Positions 57,257 through 64,000 of a stretch of 64,000 bases of DNA are shown here, in pieces. Location: contig CAYVOK010000001.1 in assembly GCA_964453335.1 (NCBI GenBank), positions 124,001 through 188,000 of the forward strand. The letters are read 5' to 3'. The stretch comes from VGBO01 sp964453335. Lineage in GTDB: Bacteria; Actinomycetota; Acidimicrobiia; Acidimicrobiales; CAIXPF01. Both the position numbers and the translations under genes were made by a program. The first letter of the stretch is position 1. The number at the start of each line of letters is the position of its first letter. The notes beneath the pieces were generated by a model. The model was given only the letters and a program-made list of their open reading frames with translations, ran no database searches and was not told the DNA's origin.

Positions 57257-59752
57257 TTATACCTTTCTTAATAAGCATAACCTCAAATCTTTGCTTTTAT
57301 CTTTCGGAAGTTTATACCTTTCATTTCTCGGAGGAGAAAAGAAAGTAAAACTTGAAAATCCATTAGAAGGCGGCGTTATTTGTATACTAATTATATTGCC
57401 TTCTTTTAAATCATCCTTAAATCTTTGATAGTCATCATCCCACATTGTAATTCGTCCTACTTCAAAATTGTCATCCATTACAGTGAGGCTAAGAAACTGA
57501 CCTTTATTATTTTTAAATTTCTTTACTTTTGCTTCTAATATCTGACACATAACAGCAGCCATGTTTATACCAGATTCACATAATATATTAAATTCCGCAA
57601 AGTTTTTTCCAGGTCTATAATCTGGTGATAACCTTAATGGATTGTCCCACACAAAACCAAAATAAGTTTTTTGTGCAACTGTTACATCATTTAATAAAGT
57701 AACTAAGTCGCCATCTTCTAAATTAATAGTCTCCGCATCAAATTCCGACAGCTTGGGTGGTTGCAGGGCAGTCGCAGTATTTCTAGCGACAGCAGCCGCA
57801 GCCTTTTTGCGAATGTCATCAACTTTTTTCGATACTTCTTTATCGAATGCAGCTATTTCATCGACCAAATCCACATCAATTTTTTCAATAGTTCTAAATG
57901 AATGAGGCAAAATCTCTTGTACTTGTTTTATGAACTTGGAATAAGAAACTTCAAATCGCTTTCTCTTATCTTTATTTTTCTTAACAAAGTCAGAATAATG
58001 AATCCAGAATTTATATAAAATTAACGGATGCGCCTCATTGAAAACCCTTAATGGTATCAAAGCTCTCAAAATATTTGCTTCGGTGCCAAATCGACTCAGA
58101 AAATCTTCTAAGCCAGAATATGGTTGCCCAGAAACTATTTTTTTAGCTTTTTCTTCCCCGATTCCTTTTACATTACCAAACCCAATGTAAATTTGATTTT
58201 CATGAATAGAAAAAGTTTCTTTACTTAAATTTAAATCAATATTTTTAACACTTACATCATGATTTTCGGCTTCAGTAATATATTCTCGCATCTTTTCATC
58301 ATCTTGTTCGCATATTAAAGTAGCAGCATAAAACTCTAATGGATAGTGGGCCTTCAAGTACAACTGCCTTGCACTTATATAAGAATAAGCCGTGGCATGA
58401 CTTAAATTGAAACCGTAGCCTGCAAAAGATTCTATCAATTCAAAATATTTTTCCATCTCTTCCTTAGAACGACCAAGTGTAACTTGACCATTCTCAACAA
58501 ACTTATCTTTGTACTTGACGAATGCCTCAATTTTCTTTTTTGAAATGGCTTTTATTACTTGATAACAATCTCTAAGAGGTATTTTTCCAACAATACTCAA
58601 AATCTGCATCACTTGTTCTTGATAAATCATAATTCCATAAGTCTTGCCTAATACATCTTGTAAAATTGCAGGTATTTCATATTCTTGTTTTCCTTTTTTT
58701 CTTAGACAATAGGTTTCATCCATGCCCATTTGTAAAGTTGATGGTCTATACAAACTAACATAAGCAACTAAATCATCAAAAGATTCTATCCCGCCTTTTC
58801 TTACAAGCTTGCGAATGCCTTCTGAATCATATTGAAATACACATCTTAAATCACCACGATTGCCCATCTCTAAACTTTTTGGATCGTTTAAATATGACAA
58901 ATCACTCCAGTCCCACTGGTTAGGGGCTGCGCAAATACTAGCAACACCATGTCTTTCTTTAACTAATTTAACGGTCAAACAAATCTGCCACAAACTTTTC
59001 ACCACTAAAAGATCAAACTTAATTAAACCAACAGGACCAAGGTCCTGGCCATGCAAACCCTCTACCCATGCTGATACAGCTTCCCCTTCACTACCTCGAA
59101 CTAATGGCACAAATGAATCAATTTTTTTATTACATAAAATTAATCCCCCAGCATGCTTGCCCATGCTTCTATTTCTATGCAACAATTTTTGGGTAGCAGT
59201 AGCGACTTCTGGATGCTTTTCACAATATTCTTTCAACTCTGGATACAACCGCAAAGCGCTTTCATAAGTTAGAAGATCTCCTTCATCATCTTTCATTCTT
59301 AAATTTGTAGTAATATTAAGAATTTCTGTTCTATCAAGACCATGAACCCTAGCCATATCGATAAGTGTGCTTTTTAATCCAAAAGTGCCATAGTTGCCAA
59401 TATTACAAACTTTATCAGGACCAAAAGTTATAGGTGCCCACTCATTCTTCAAATAATCACGAACTATTGGTAAATAATCAACATCAACATCCGGAAACTC
59501 TCCCATTTTTGTAGCCGGATCAATATTTAAATCTACTTTTTCACATATTCCTAATATCACAGGTATTAACAAATTATGTTTATTAGGATGCCGCTCTCCT
59601 TTTCTATACATATTTAAAAAGTAATCTGACATGTCTTGCACATCAGTTTCTATTAGCTCCCACTTAAGTCTTGTAGCAAAGTTTGGATGAGATAAAAGCT
59701 CAGATTCCTTTGATTTATCATTTATAATATTTTTCAATTCTTCAATCGACAT
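57257..59752 (-). CDS. dnaE: DNA polymerase III alpha, C-terminal part (catalytic palm, fingers, OB)
   Basis: The 831-residue protein is the downstream half of a family C polymerase. After a unique 85-residue extension it reads FPDVDVDYLP, with D88 and D90 equal to the first two catalytic aspartates of E. coli DnaE. It continues through VGLIKFDLLVVKSL (third Asp), VAYVSLYRPSTLQMGMDETY, a fingers region YGIMIYQEQVMQI, FAGYGFNLSHATAYSYISAR, a helix-hairpin-helix GFGNVKGIGEEKAKKIV and an OB fold near the end. The PHP domain and part of the palm are missing and are encoded at 62409-63764. The ATG at 59752 follows GGAG. No intein motifs are seen at the break. Confidence 0.9.
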   Translation of the reverse strand: MSIEELKNIINDKSKESELLSHPNFATRLKWELIETDVQDMSDYFLNMYRKGERHPNKHNLLIPVILGICEKVDLNIDPATKMGEFPDVDVDYLPIVRDYLKNEWAPITFGPDKVCNIGNYGTFGLKSTLIDMARVHGLDRTEILNITTNLRMKDDEGDLLTYESALRLYPELKEYCEKHPEVATATQKLLHRNRSMGKHAGGLILCNKKIDSFVPLVRGSEGEAVSAWVEGLHGQDLGPVGLIKFDLLVVKSLWQICLTVKLVKERHGVASICAAPNQWDWSDLSYLNDPKSLEMGNRGDLRCVFQYDSEGIRKLVRKGGIESFDDLVAYVSLYRPSTLQMGMDETYCLRKKGKQEYEIPAILQDVLGKTYGIMIYQEQVMQILSIVGKIPLRDCYQVIKAISKKKIEAFVKYKDKFVENGQVTLGRSKEEMEKYFELIESFAGYGFNLSHATAYSYISARQLYLKAHYPLEFYAATLICEQDDEKMREYITEAENHDVSVKNIDLNLSKETFSIHENQIYIGFGNVKGIGEEKAKKIVSGQPYSGLEDFLSRFGTEANILRALIPLRVFNEAHPLILYKFWIHYSDFVKKNKDKRKRFEVSYSKFIKQVQEILPHSFRTIEKIDVDLVDEIAAFDKEVSKKVDDIRKKAAAAVARNTATALQPPKLSEFDAETINLEDGDLVTLLNDVTVAQKTYFGFVWDNPLRLSPDYRPGKNFAEFNILCESGINMAAVMCQILEAKVKKFKNNKGQFLSLTVMDDNFEVGRITMWDDDYQRFKDDLKEGNIISIQITPPSNGFSSFTFFSPPRNERYKLPKDKSKDLRLCLLRKV

Positions 59753-59772
59753 CAAAAAAACTCCATAAAACA

Positions 59773-59781
59773 ATAAATAAT
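59773..59781 (+). promoter_or_regulatory. Late-promoter-like box ATAAATAAT
   Basis: ATAAATAAT is followed by AAAGAGGTGTAAA and the ATG at 59795. It fits the recurrent box and separates a lone plus-strand gene from the dnaE C-part start. Confidence 0.5.
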
Positions 59782-59794
59782 AAAGAGGTGTAAA

Positions 59795-60298
59795 ATGGCT
59801 CGCAAAACATTCCTAGAATACTTGAATAGCAAGGGAAAAACAATAGAAAAAGCCGTGGATGTTGATGATTTGAAAATGGATAAAGCTCCAGCCGCTCCTG
59901 AAAATTATCATGATGCAAAGGTTAAATTTCCAGCACAATTGAAAAACAAACCAAATGATTATATAGCCAAAGAAATTAAAGTTAAAGACGAAGGACTAGG
60001 AGATATTGGAACTCCTAACGTAAAATTTGATGACAAAAGTCCTGTAGTAGATAGCGTTACAGAATTACAAGAGCATTGTGGATGTGAAAAGAAAAAAGCT
60101 CCATTCGTCGTAGCTTATTCAAGTGGAGCATATCATCCTGATCCTATTCAAGCAATTAAATATATTGTTTATTTAACAAATGAAAACGACAATCTATTAA
60201 GCGCTCTAATGAAAGAGGCAAAAGATGTTGGTTGCATAAACAAGTATGCAAACTGGATTGATAGACACTACCACAAAAAATGGAAAAATGTTATTTAA
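59795..60298 (+). CDS. Unknown protein with tag-like N terminus (candidate virion protein)
   Basis: The 167-residue protein starts MARKTFLEYLNSKGKTIEKA, again the KTFxEYL pattern, then a Lys/Asp/Pro-rich linker and a C-terminal helical domain with HYHKKWKN. A CGCE motif near residue 100 is the only cysteine cluster. Late-type box and GAGG ribosome site precede it. It lies alone on the plus strand between the dnaE fragments. It may be a packaged head protein. Confidence 0.55.
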   Translation: MARKTFLEYLNSKGKTIEKAVDVDDLKMDKAPAAPENYHDAKVKFPAQLKNKPNDYIAKEIKVKDEGLGDIGTPNVKFDDKSPVVDSVTELQEHCGCEKKKAPFVVAYSSGAYHPDPIQAIKYIVYLTNENDNLLSALMKEAKDVGCINKYANWIDRHYHKKWKNVI

Positions 60299-60722
60299 AA
60301 TTTTCCAACCCATAAAATATTTTATCTGTTTTAAAGCCCTCAGAATCTTTGAGGGCTTTTCTTATTCCATCCCTAATGTTTTTGTAATAACAAATACCAT
60401 TTTCAATCCTTTTTGCTTCTGGCAATTCAGAATTACCAAAAATTCTAGATACCCATAATTCTAATAAACCAGAACATGCTTTGCTTTTATGATATTCTGA
60501 AGTAGTATAAGATACTATCTGCTCATCAGATAGATTTGCTTGTCTATTTAATTCATTTAAATCAACAGATTTAGCTATAGAAATAATTTCTTCTAAACTA
60601 AGACTGACATTAACTAAAGTTTTTTGTTCTTTTTCAATATGATATAGATCATCTGCTACATCTTTGTAAAAATGTGACAGACTATCTTTTGTATTGTAAA
60701 ACAAACTCATTCTGGTGCTCAT
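60291..60722 (-). CDS. Hypothetical protein, 143 aa
   Basis: The protein (MSTRMSLFYNTKDSLSHFYK) is helical, with NELNRQANLSDEQIVSYTTS and a C-terminal ICYYKNIRDGIRKALKDSEG. Its 3' end overlaps the convergent gene and contains that gene's terminator. It is 3 bases from the next gene. No family recognised. Confidence 0.5.
   Translation of the reverse strand: MSTRMSLFYNTKDSLSHFYKDVADDLYHIEKEQKTLVNVSLSLEEIISIAKSVDLNELNRQANLSDEQIVSYTTSEYHKSKACSGLLELWVSRIFGNSELPEAKRIENGICYYKNIRDGIRKALKDSEGFKTDKIFYGLENFK
60333..60362 (+). terminator. Rho-independent terminator for the plus-strand gene
   Basis: A 10-bp stem (AAAGCCCTCA at 60333-60342 with TGAGGGCTTT at 60350-60359) is followed by TCTTATT on the plus strand. 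It lies inside the coding end of the convergent gene 60291-60722, 35 bases after the stop of 59795-60298. Confidence 0.6.
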
Positions 60723-60725
60723 TGC

Positions 60726-60998
60726 TTACTCCCAAAAACCATCGTCAAGCATAAATGTTGGAGTAGAGTCTCCAACATATGCCCCTGCTATATTAAATTC
60801 GAAATACTCGATGGCATCGTCATAATCCATATCTTTCATAAGATTTTCAATAACTTTTTTTGTACTATAAATTATTGAAAAAGAATTAAACTTTCTGCCT
60901 AGTCCCATAATTGCGTTATCATGCCCATCACAAAAGAGCAACTCAAGATCATTTTCTGTTGCAAACTTCTCGAGCATTTCACGCATTTGATTCTCCAT
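60726..60998 (-). CDS. Hypothetical protein, 90 aa
   Basis: A small acidic protein (MENQMREMLEKFATENDLEL) with a Gly-Leu-Gly-Arg-Lys motif (IMGLGRKFNSFSIIYS) and an acidic, glycine-containing C terminus. It stops 3 bases before 60291-60722's start and starts 1 base after the oxygenase. Function unknown. Confidence 0.5.
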   Translation of the reverse strand: MENQMREMLEKFATENDLELLFCDGHDNAIMGLGRKFNSFSIIYSTKKVIENLMKDMDYDDAIEYFEFNIAGAYVGDSTPTFMLDDGFWE

Positions 60999-60999
60999 A

Positions 61000-61875
61000 T
61001 CATGGGCTATCTGGCATCATGGTAGGGATAAAAGGAACTGTGCTCTTTTCCCTGAACCACTTGGTTATAATGTTTTTAACACCTTTTATAACAGGCTTCC
61101 CAGCGTGTTTTGTAAAAGGGTTTCCTTGTCTATTATCATAAAGATTATTCCATACAATAGCTTTTCCCTTTTTAGGTTTAAAAGAATAACCAATCTCAGA
61201 GAATTCGGTTTCCCCGCCCTCCTCTACATCATTCAAATATATCATCAAAGTCCAAGTTCTTTGGCCAGCCGTCAAATGAGATTTGTTGTACTCAAGATTT
61301 CCATCAAACCAATCAGTATGCTCTTTGAATTCTTGCCCCGGCAAGTACCTTTGACCCTGTACTTCTTCCCCATTCTCAATAGGTATGTTCATGAACTTGT
61401 GGACCATATCATTGAATTGACTTATGTATGAATTGGAATTTTTGTCTAAATGAGAAGTAGAAGATGTTCGCACATATTTTATATCTTCATTTGGATTAGT
61501 AACAGTAGATGGAATGAGATTTTCAGACATAATATCAACAATTCTATCGCAATCAGGTTTTGATATAAAGTCATCTATCTCATAAATCTCTGCTTTATGA
61601 GTTTCAACCCTATGCACACGAGGATTATCTGATAATTGTTTGTATAAATTTCTTACATATACTTGATCTTCCCCCTCTTGATCATATCTTTTTTGTCTGG
61701 TTTTTCTCAAATTATTCATTTTTCGCAAAGGAGAAAAATTTAACTCCTTAGCTATAAGCTCCCATTCAAATTCCGCATTCAACAAAATAGTAAATAAGTC
61801 TTCCTTGTTTTTTGTATTCTTAACATAAGTCCATATCCACCACTTCCAATCATCATCAAAAGATCTTTTTAGCAT
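61000..61875 (-). CDS. Prolyl-4-hydroxylase-like 2OG-Fe(II) oxygenase
   Basis: The 291-residue protein has a unique basic N-terminal region (about 85 residues) and then the P4H domain: AEIYEIDDFISKPDCDRIVD, EHTDWFDGN (metal His-x-Asp near residue 195), TWTLMIYLNDVEEGGETEFS, KPKKGKAIVWNN and KHAGKPVIKGVKNI (second His and 2OG-binding Lys). It would hydroxylate proline or another target. It overlaps the adjacent oxygenase gene by 20 bases and lies between the dnaE fragments. Confidence 0.86.
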   Translation of the reverse strand: MLKRSFDDDWKWWIWTYVKNTKNKEDLFTILLNAEFEWELIAKELNFSPLRKMNNLRKTRQKRYDQEGEDQVYVRNLYKQLSDNPRVHRVETHKAEIYEIDDFISKPDCDRIVDIMSENLIPSTVTNPNEDIKYVRTSSTSHLDKNSNSYISQFNDMVHKFMNIPIENGEEVQGQRYLPGQEFKEHTDWFDGNLEYNKSHLTAGQRTWTLMIYLNDVEEGGETEFSEIGYSFKPKKGKAIVWNNLYDNRQGNPFTKHAGKPVIKGVKNIITKWFREKSTVPFIPTMMPDSP

Positions 61876-62374
61876 GATGTATTCTCCAGTGAAAGAATGA
61901 TTGTAAAACTTTTTGATTTTCTTCGCAAACCAAAGGATCTCTCCAATGTTCCATTTTAGTTCCTAATATGAGTGCGCCATCACCTGGGGCAGTTTCAAAT
62001 TCTCTTACGACTCCATCCATACATTTAACATATAAGGGCCAAGGTTTATTAATATCGCTATATGTGCAAACAGATAAAGTTAAATCAAGTCCATCTCTAT
62101 CAATATGTTTCTCAAGCTTGCTTCCATTAAAATATACTCGAGAATATGAATTCTCCACAGTAATGTTCTGTATGCCTGTTTTTTCTTTTATCAAAGGAGT
62201 CAATTCATGTAATACTTGCTCATATGTAGGCAATCGGCCAATACCATAAGAATTCCCATAATGTGCGGAATTTCCCTCGAAATTTATTTTGCCATCATAA
62301 TGAGCTTGAAGCAATTCTTTTGTAAGCTGATCACACTTTTCCTGATCAAATAATTTTTCAAAAAATATGTACAT
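61856..62374 (-). CDS. Second 2OG-Fe(II) oxygenase-like protein
   Basis: The 172-residue protein has the core of the same superfamily: SRVYFNGSKLEKHIDRDGLD (His-x-Asp near residue 83), LTLSVCTYSDINKPWPLYVK, APGDGALILGTKMEHWRDPL (second His), and VLQSFFHWRIHH. It lacks the N-terminal extension of its neighbour. Together the two may form a pair with different targets. The start is about 35 bases from the dnaE N-part stop. Confidence 0.75.
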   Translation of the reverse strand: MYIFFEKLFDQEKCDQLTKELLQAHYDGKINFEGNSAHYGNSYGIGRLPTYEQVLHELTPLIKEKTGIQNITVENSYSRVYFNGSKLEKHIDRDGLDLTLSVCTYSDINKPWPLYVKCMDGVVREFETAPGDGALILGTKMEHWRDPLVCEENQKVLQSFFHWRIHHAKKIF

Positions 62375-62408
62375 AAAATTCTTCCCCCATGATATTATAG
62401 GAGAAACA

Positions 62409-63764
62409 TCACGTAAACTTCAATTTGATTTGCTTACCACCTCTAGCTTCACTCAAAAATCTAGAAAATAGAAGGCCATGTCGTATAGGATCTACATCCG
62501 TCACACCTAACAAATAAAGTATAAGAGAACCTCCTCCGCTTCCACGCCCCGGACCAACCGCCTCTCTTCCATCCCCCCAGCCTAGTAACTGCGGACATAT
62601 TCTTCGTGCTTCATCAGTCATTTTCTTTTGCACAAGAAAATAACTTGCAAATCCTTTTCTAGTAATGATGTCAAATTCTTCACTTACCCTGCGGCCATAT
62701 TCCCCCTTGGGACTCAAATTTCTAAATTTGAATCCTTCGCCTATGGCCTGAGCCAAAGCTCGTTTTTCGTCATCCTGAATAGGAAACTTTATGCTGCGAT
62801 CAATTTCGACACCCTTGGCCATTTCACATATTTTTACAGTAGTAGCCTTAGCTTCCTCAAATATTTCAAGAGGAATTACATCAGTATATTTTTCCTGCCA
62901 AAATGCATTCAACTCTTCTTCTGTTTTCATCCATAAGTTTGTATCCTGCAATTCGAACAAATCTTGCATTTCATTTTCTGCAATCATCTTATTGATTTCT
63001 GGTAATGTTCTTTTAGTCTGAATCATCAACATAAGACGTTGATAATGCGAATCTTCTTTTTTGCAATAATGAACATCTTGTGATAATATTATTGGCAAAT
63101 TATACTTATCTTTCATACTAATAATAAATTGGTCATATGGCTTCTGCTTCTTAAAATCCAACATCATTATTTCAAGATAAAACTGTCCTTGAAACATATT
63201 CATATATCGGACCAGCACCTCTTCGGCTGCTTCTGGCCCTTTTTTATCGAAAGCTCTACCTATTTCACTTGCATAGCAACAAGAAGTAAATATTACACCT
63301 TCTTTATGCTTCTGCAACATCTCGTAATTCACTCTAGGCTTGCTATAAAAGCCGTTGAGGAATCCCCAAGATGAAAGCTGAACAAGATTCGAATATCCCT
63401 GCTGTGTCGTAGCAATAGCCAACAAATGGCTTCCTTTTACCTTAAATTCGCTTAGCTCTTCTGGCCCCAATTGTGCAATAAAATTATCTCTGGCTTCCTC
63501 CGTAGGAGTTGCTTCAGTATGCATCCTATTAACATAAAGTTCTATAGCAAATATGGGATTGAGCTTGCCCTTGCCATACTTATCATTTATTTCATCGCAA
63601 GCTTTGATTTGCCTTGGAACTGCTCCCATCATTCCATGATCAGACACACAAAAATATTGCCCATGATGATGCCAATGTTCAGAATATTCTTCACACTGAC
63701 CAAATCCGTCCAGTAGACTATAATCCGTGTGTAAATGAAGATGTTCGAAACCTGTTACCTTCAT
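62409..63764 (-). CDS. dnaE: DNA polymerase III alpha, N-terminal part (PHP and first palm segment)
   Basis: The 451-residue protein has an N-terminal PHP domain with intact metal motifs (HLHLHTDYSLLDG, VSDHGMMGAV, SCCYASEIGR, SQDVHYCKKED), suggesting active proofreading. A palm start follows with GPGRGSGGGSLILYLLGVTD and VDPIRHGLLFSRFLSEARGG. It then stops at KQIKLKFT, where a one-piece DnaE would continue to PDxDxD. The catalytic part lies 2.6 kb away at 57257-59752. The ATG at 63764 is preferred; a TTG at 63779 is possible. Confidence 0.9.
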   Translation of the reverse strand: MKVTGFEHLHLHTDYSLLDGFGQCEEYSEHWHHHGQYFCVSDHGMMGAVPRQIKACDEINDKYGKGKLNPIFAIELYVNRMHTEATPTEEARDNFIAQLGPEELSEFKVKGSHLLAIATTQQGYSNLVQLSSWGFLNGFYSKPRVNYEMLQKHKEGVIFTSCCYASEIGRAFDKKGPEAAEEVLVRYMNMFQGQFYLEIMMLDFKKQKPYDQFIISMKDKYNLPIILSQDVHYCKKEDSHYQRLMLMIQTKRTLPEINKMIAENEMQDLFELQDTNLWMKTEEELNAFWQEKYTDVIPLEIFEEAKATTVKICEMAKGVEIDRSIKFPIQDDEKRALAQAIGEGFKFRNLSPKGEYGRRVSEEFDIITRKGFASYFLVQKKMTDEARRICPQLLGWGDGREAVGPGRGSGGGSLILYLLGVTDVDPIRHGLLFSRFLSEARGGKQIKLKFT

Positions 63765-63843
63765 TTTATGTGTGCCCAAATATCTTGAAAAAGATTCTAA
63801 AAATCATATTGATTTTTTCATTTTGAAACCAGCCTAAAAACTA

Positions 63844-64000
63844 TCATTTTTCTGGATTCAACAATTCCAAAGCAATAGAAACATGGTTTAAGGCTTCTTC
63901 TATTTTTGAAGAATTCAATTTATTTTTATTAAACTCTTCAACCATTAGTTGAATATGATTTTTTACTATTTCCAAAACATCATGTGTTGAGACTTCTTCA
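63844..64000 (-). CDS. C-terminal end of a gene running off the right edge (partial)
   Basis: A minus-strand frame enters from the right edge and stops at TGA (63844-63846) followed by TAG. About 51 residues are visible: a helical, charged tail reading STHDVLEIVKNHIQLMVEEF and ending ALNHVSIALELLNPEK. It lies 80 bases upstream of the dnaE N-part on the same strand. Too short to assign. Confidence 0.55.
   Translation of the reverse strand, partial: EEVSTHDVLEIVKNHIQLMVEEFNKNKLNSSKIEEALNHVSIALELLNPEK

Noticed and set aside
57257..63764. Split intein joining the two dnaE parts
   Set aside because: The first part ends without a block A start or Cys, and the second part has no HN-Cys/Ser junction before the conserved sequence.
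1..64000. tRNA genes
   Set aside because: I looked in the short intergenic spaces for cloverleaf-like GC-rich segments and TTCGA-type loops and saw none I could support; tRNAscan-SE on the window would settle it.

Overview
This window looks like part of a large, AT-rich (roughly 30-35 % G+C by eye) tailed bacteriophage genome. Genes are packed tightly, mostly in long minus-strand runs with start/stop overlaps of a few bases. The virus carries its own ClpX, DnaJ, PhoH, dUTPase, a bacterial-type DNA polymerase III alpha, sigma factors, peptide deformylase, IF-3 and bS21. I see no ribosomal RNA, no housekeeping operon and no convincing tRNA. Several genes follow a TATAAATA / ATAAATAAT box like the T4 late promoter, which suggests T4-like late transcription combined with a family C (DnaE) replicase. 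The host is unknown. One conspicuously GC-rich gene with a signal peptide (11556-11969) looks recently captured and resembles small secreted proteins of planctomycetes, so a planctomycete-like host is possible but weakly supported.

Layout. 1-6941: a sugar and glycan cassette with a nucleotidyltransferase-kinase fusion, two divergently transcribed paralogous glycosyltransferase-like genes, a 6-phospho-3-hexuloisomerase, a ribulose-phosphate-3-epimerase-type enzyme, an NAD-dependent epimerase, a sugar C-methyltransferase and a HAD phosphatase. 7056-11465: small unknown genes, a diverged sigma-like protein, a PAP2 phosphatase and a secreted protein. 11481-17539: the GC-rich captured gene, GMP reductase, a second sigma-like gene with a structured leader, a putative amidohydrolase and small proteins. 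17530-25136: a typical sigma-70 factor in an operon with a gamma-glutamylcyclotransferase-like gene and clpX, then csrA, a ParB-like protein, GT2, HNH and zinc-ribbon proteins. 25202-29140: lone late genes, a small family of paralogous unknowns, an amidoligase and a membrane protein.

29164-41726 is dominated by two giant proteins (3152 and 1017 residues). Each is built from seven-bladed RCC1 propellers, BNR-type propellers and kelch-like GG repeats joined by Thr/Ser-only linkers, and they are probably virion fibres or adhesins. 41736-48935 holds PhoH (interrupted by an intein with the class 3 signature), GT2, dUTPase, DnaJ and a GroES-like protein. 48892-53067 holds translation genes (IF-3, peptide deformylase, bS21) among small unknowns and one baseplate-like gene. 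53060-57254 has two GT-B-like paralogs, a zinc ribbon and unknowns. 57257-63764 holds a DnaE split into two genes just before its catalytic aspartates, with two 2-oxoglutarate oxygenases and other genes between the halves.

How it fits together (inference): the phage supplies a replicase, nucleotide-pool enzymes (dUTPase, GMP reductase), several sigma-like factors for staged transcription, and a set of proteins that could bias host translation (IF-3, bS21, deformylase, CsrA). Chaperones and ClpX would handle very large virion proteins, and sugar enzymes could make glycans for the Thr/Ser-rich fibres, the phage DNA or the host surface.
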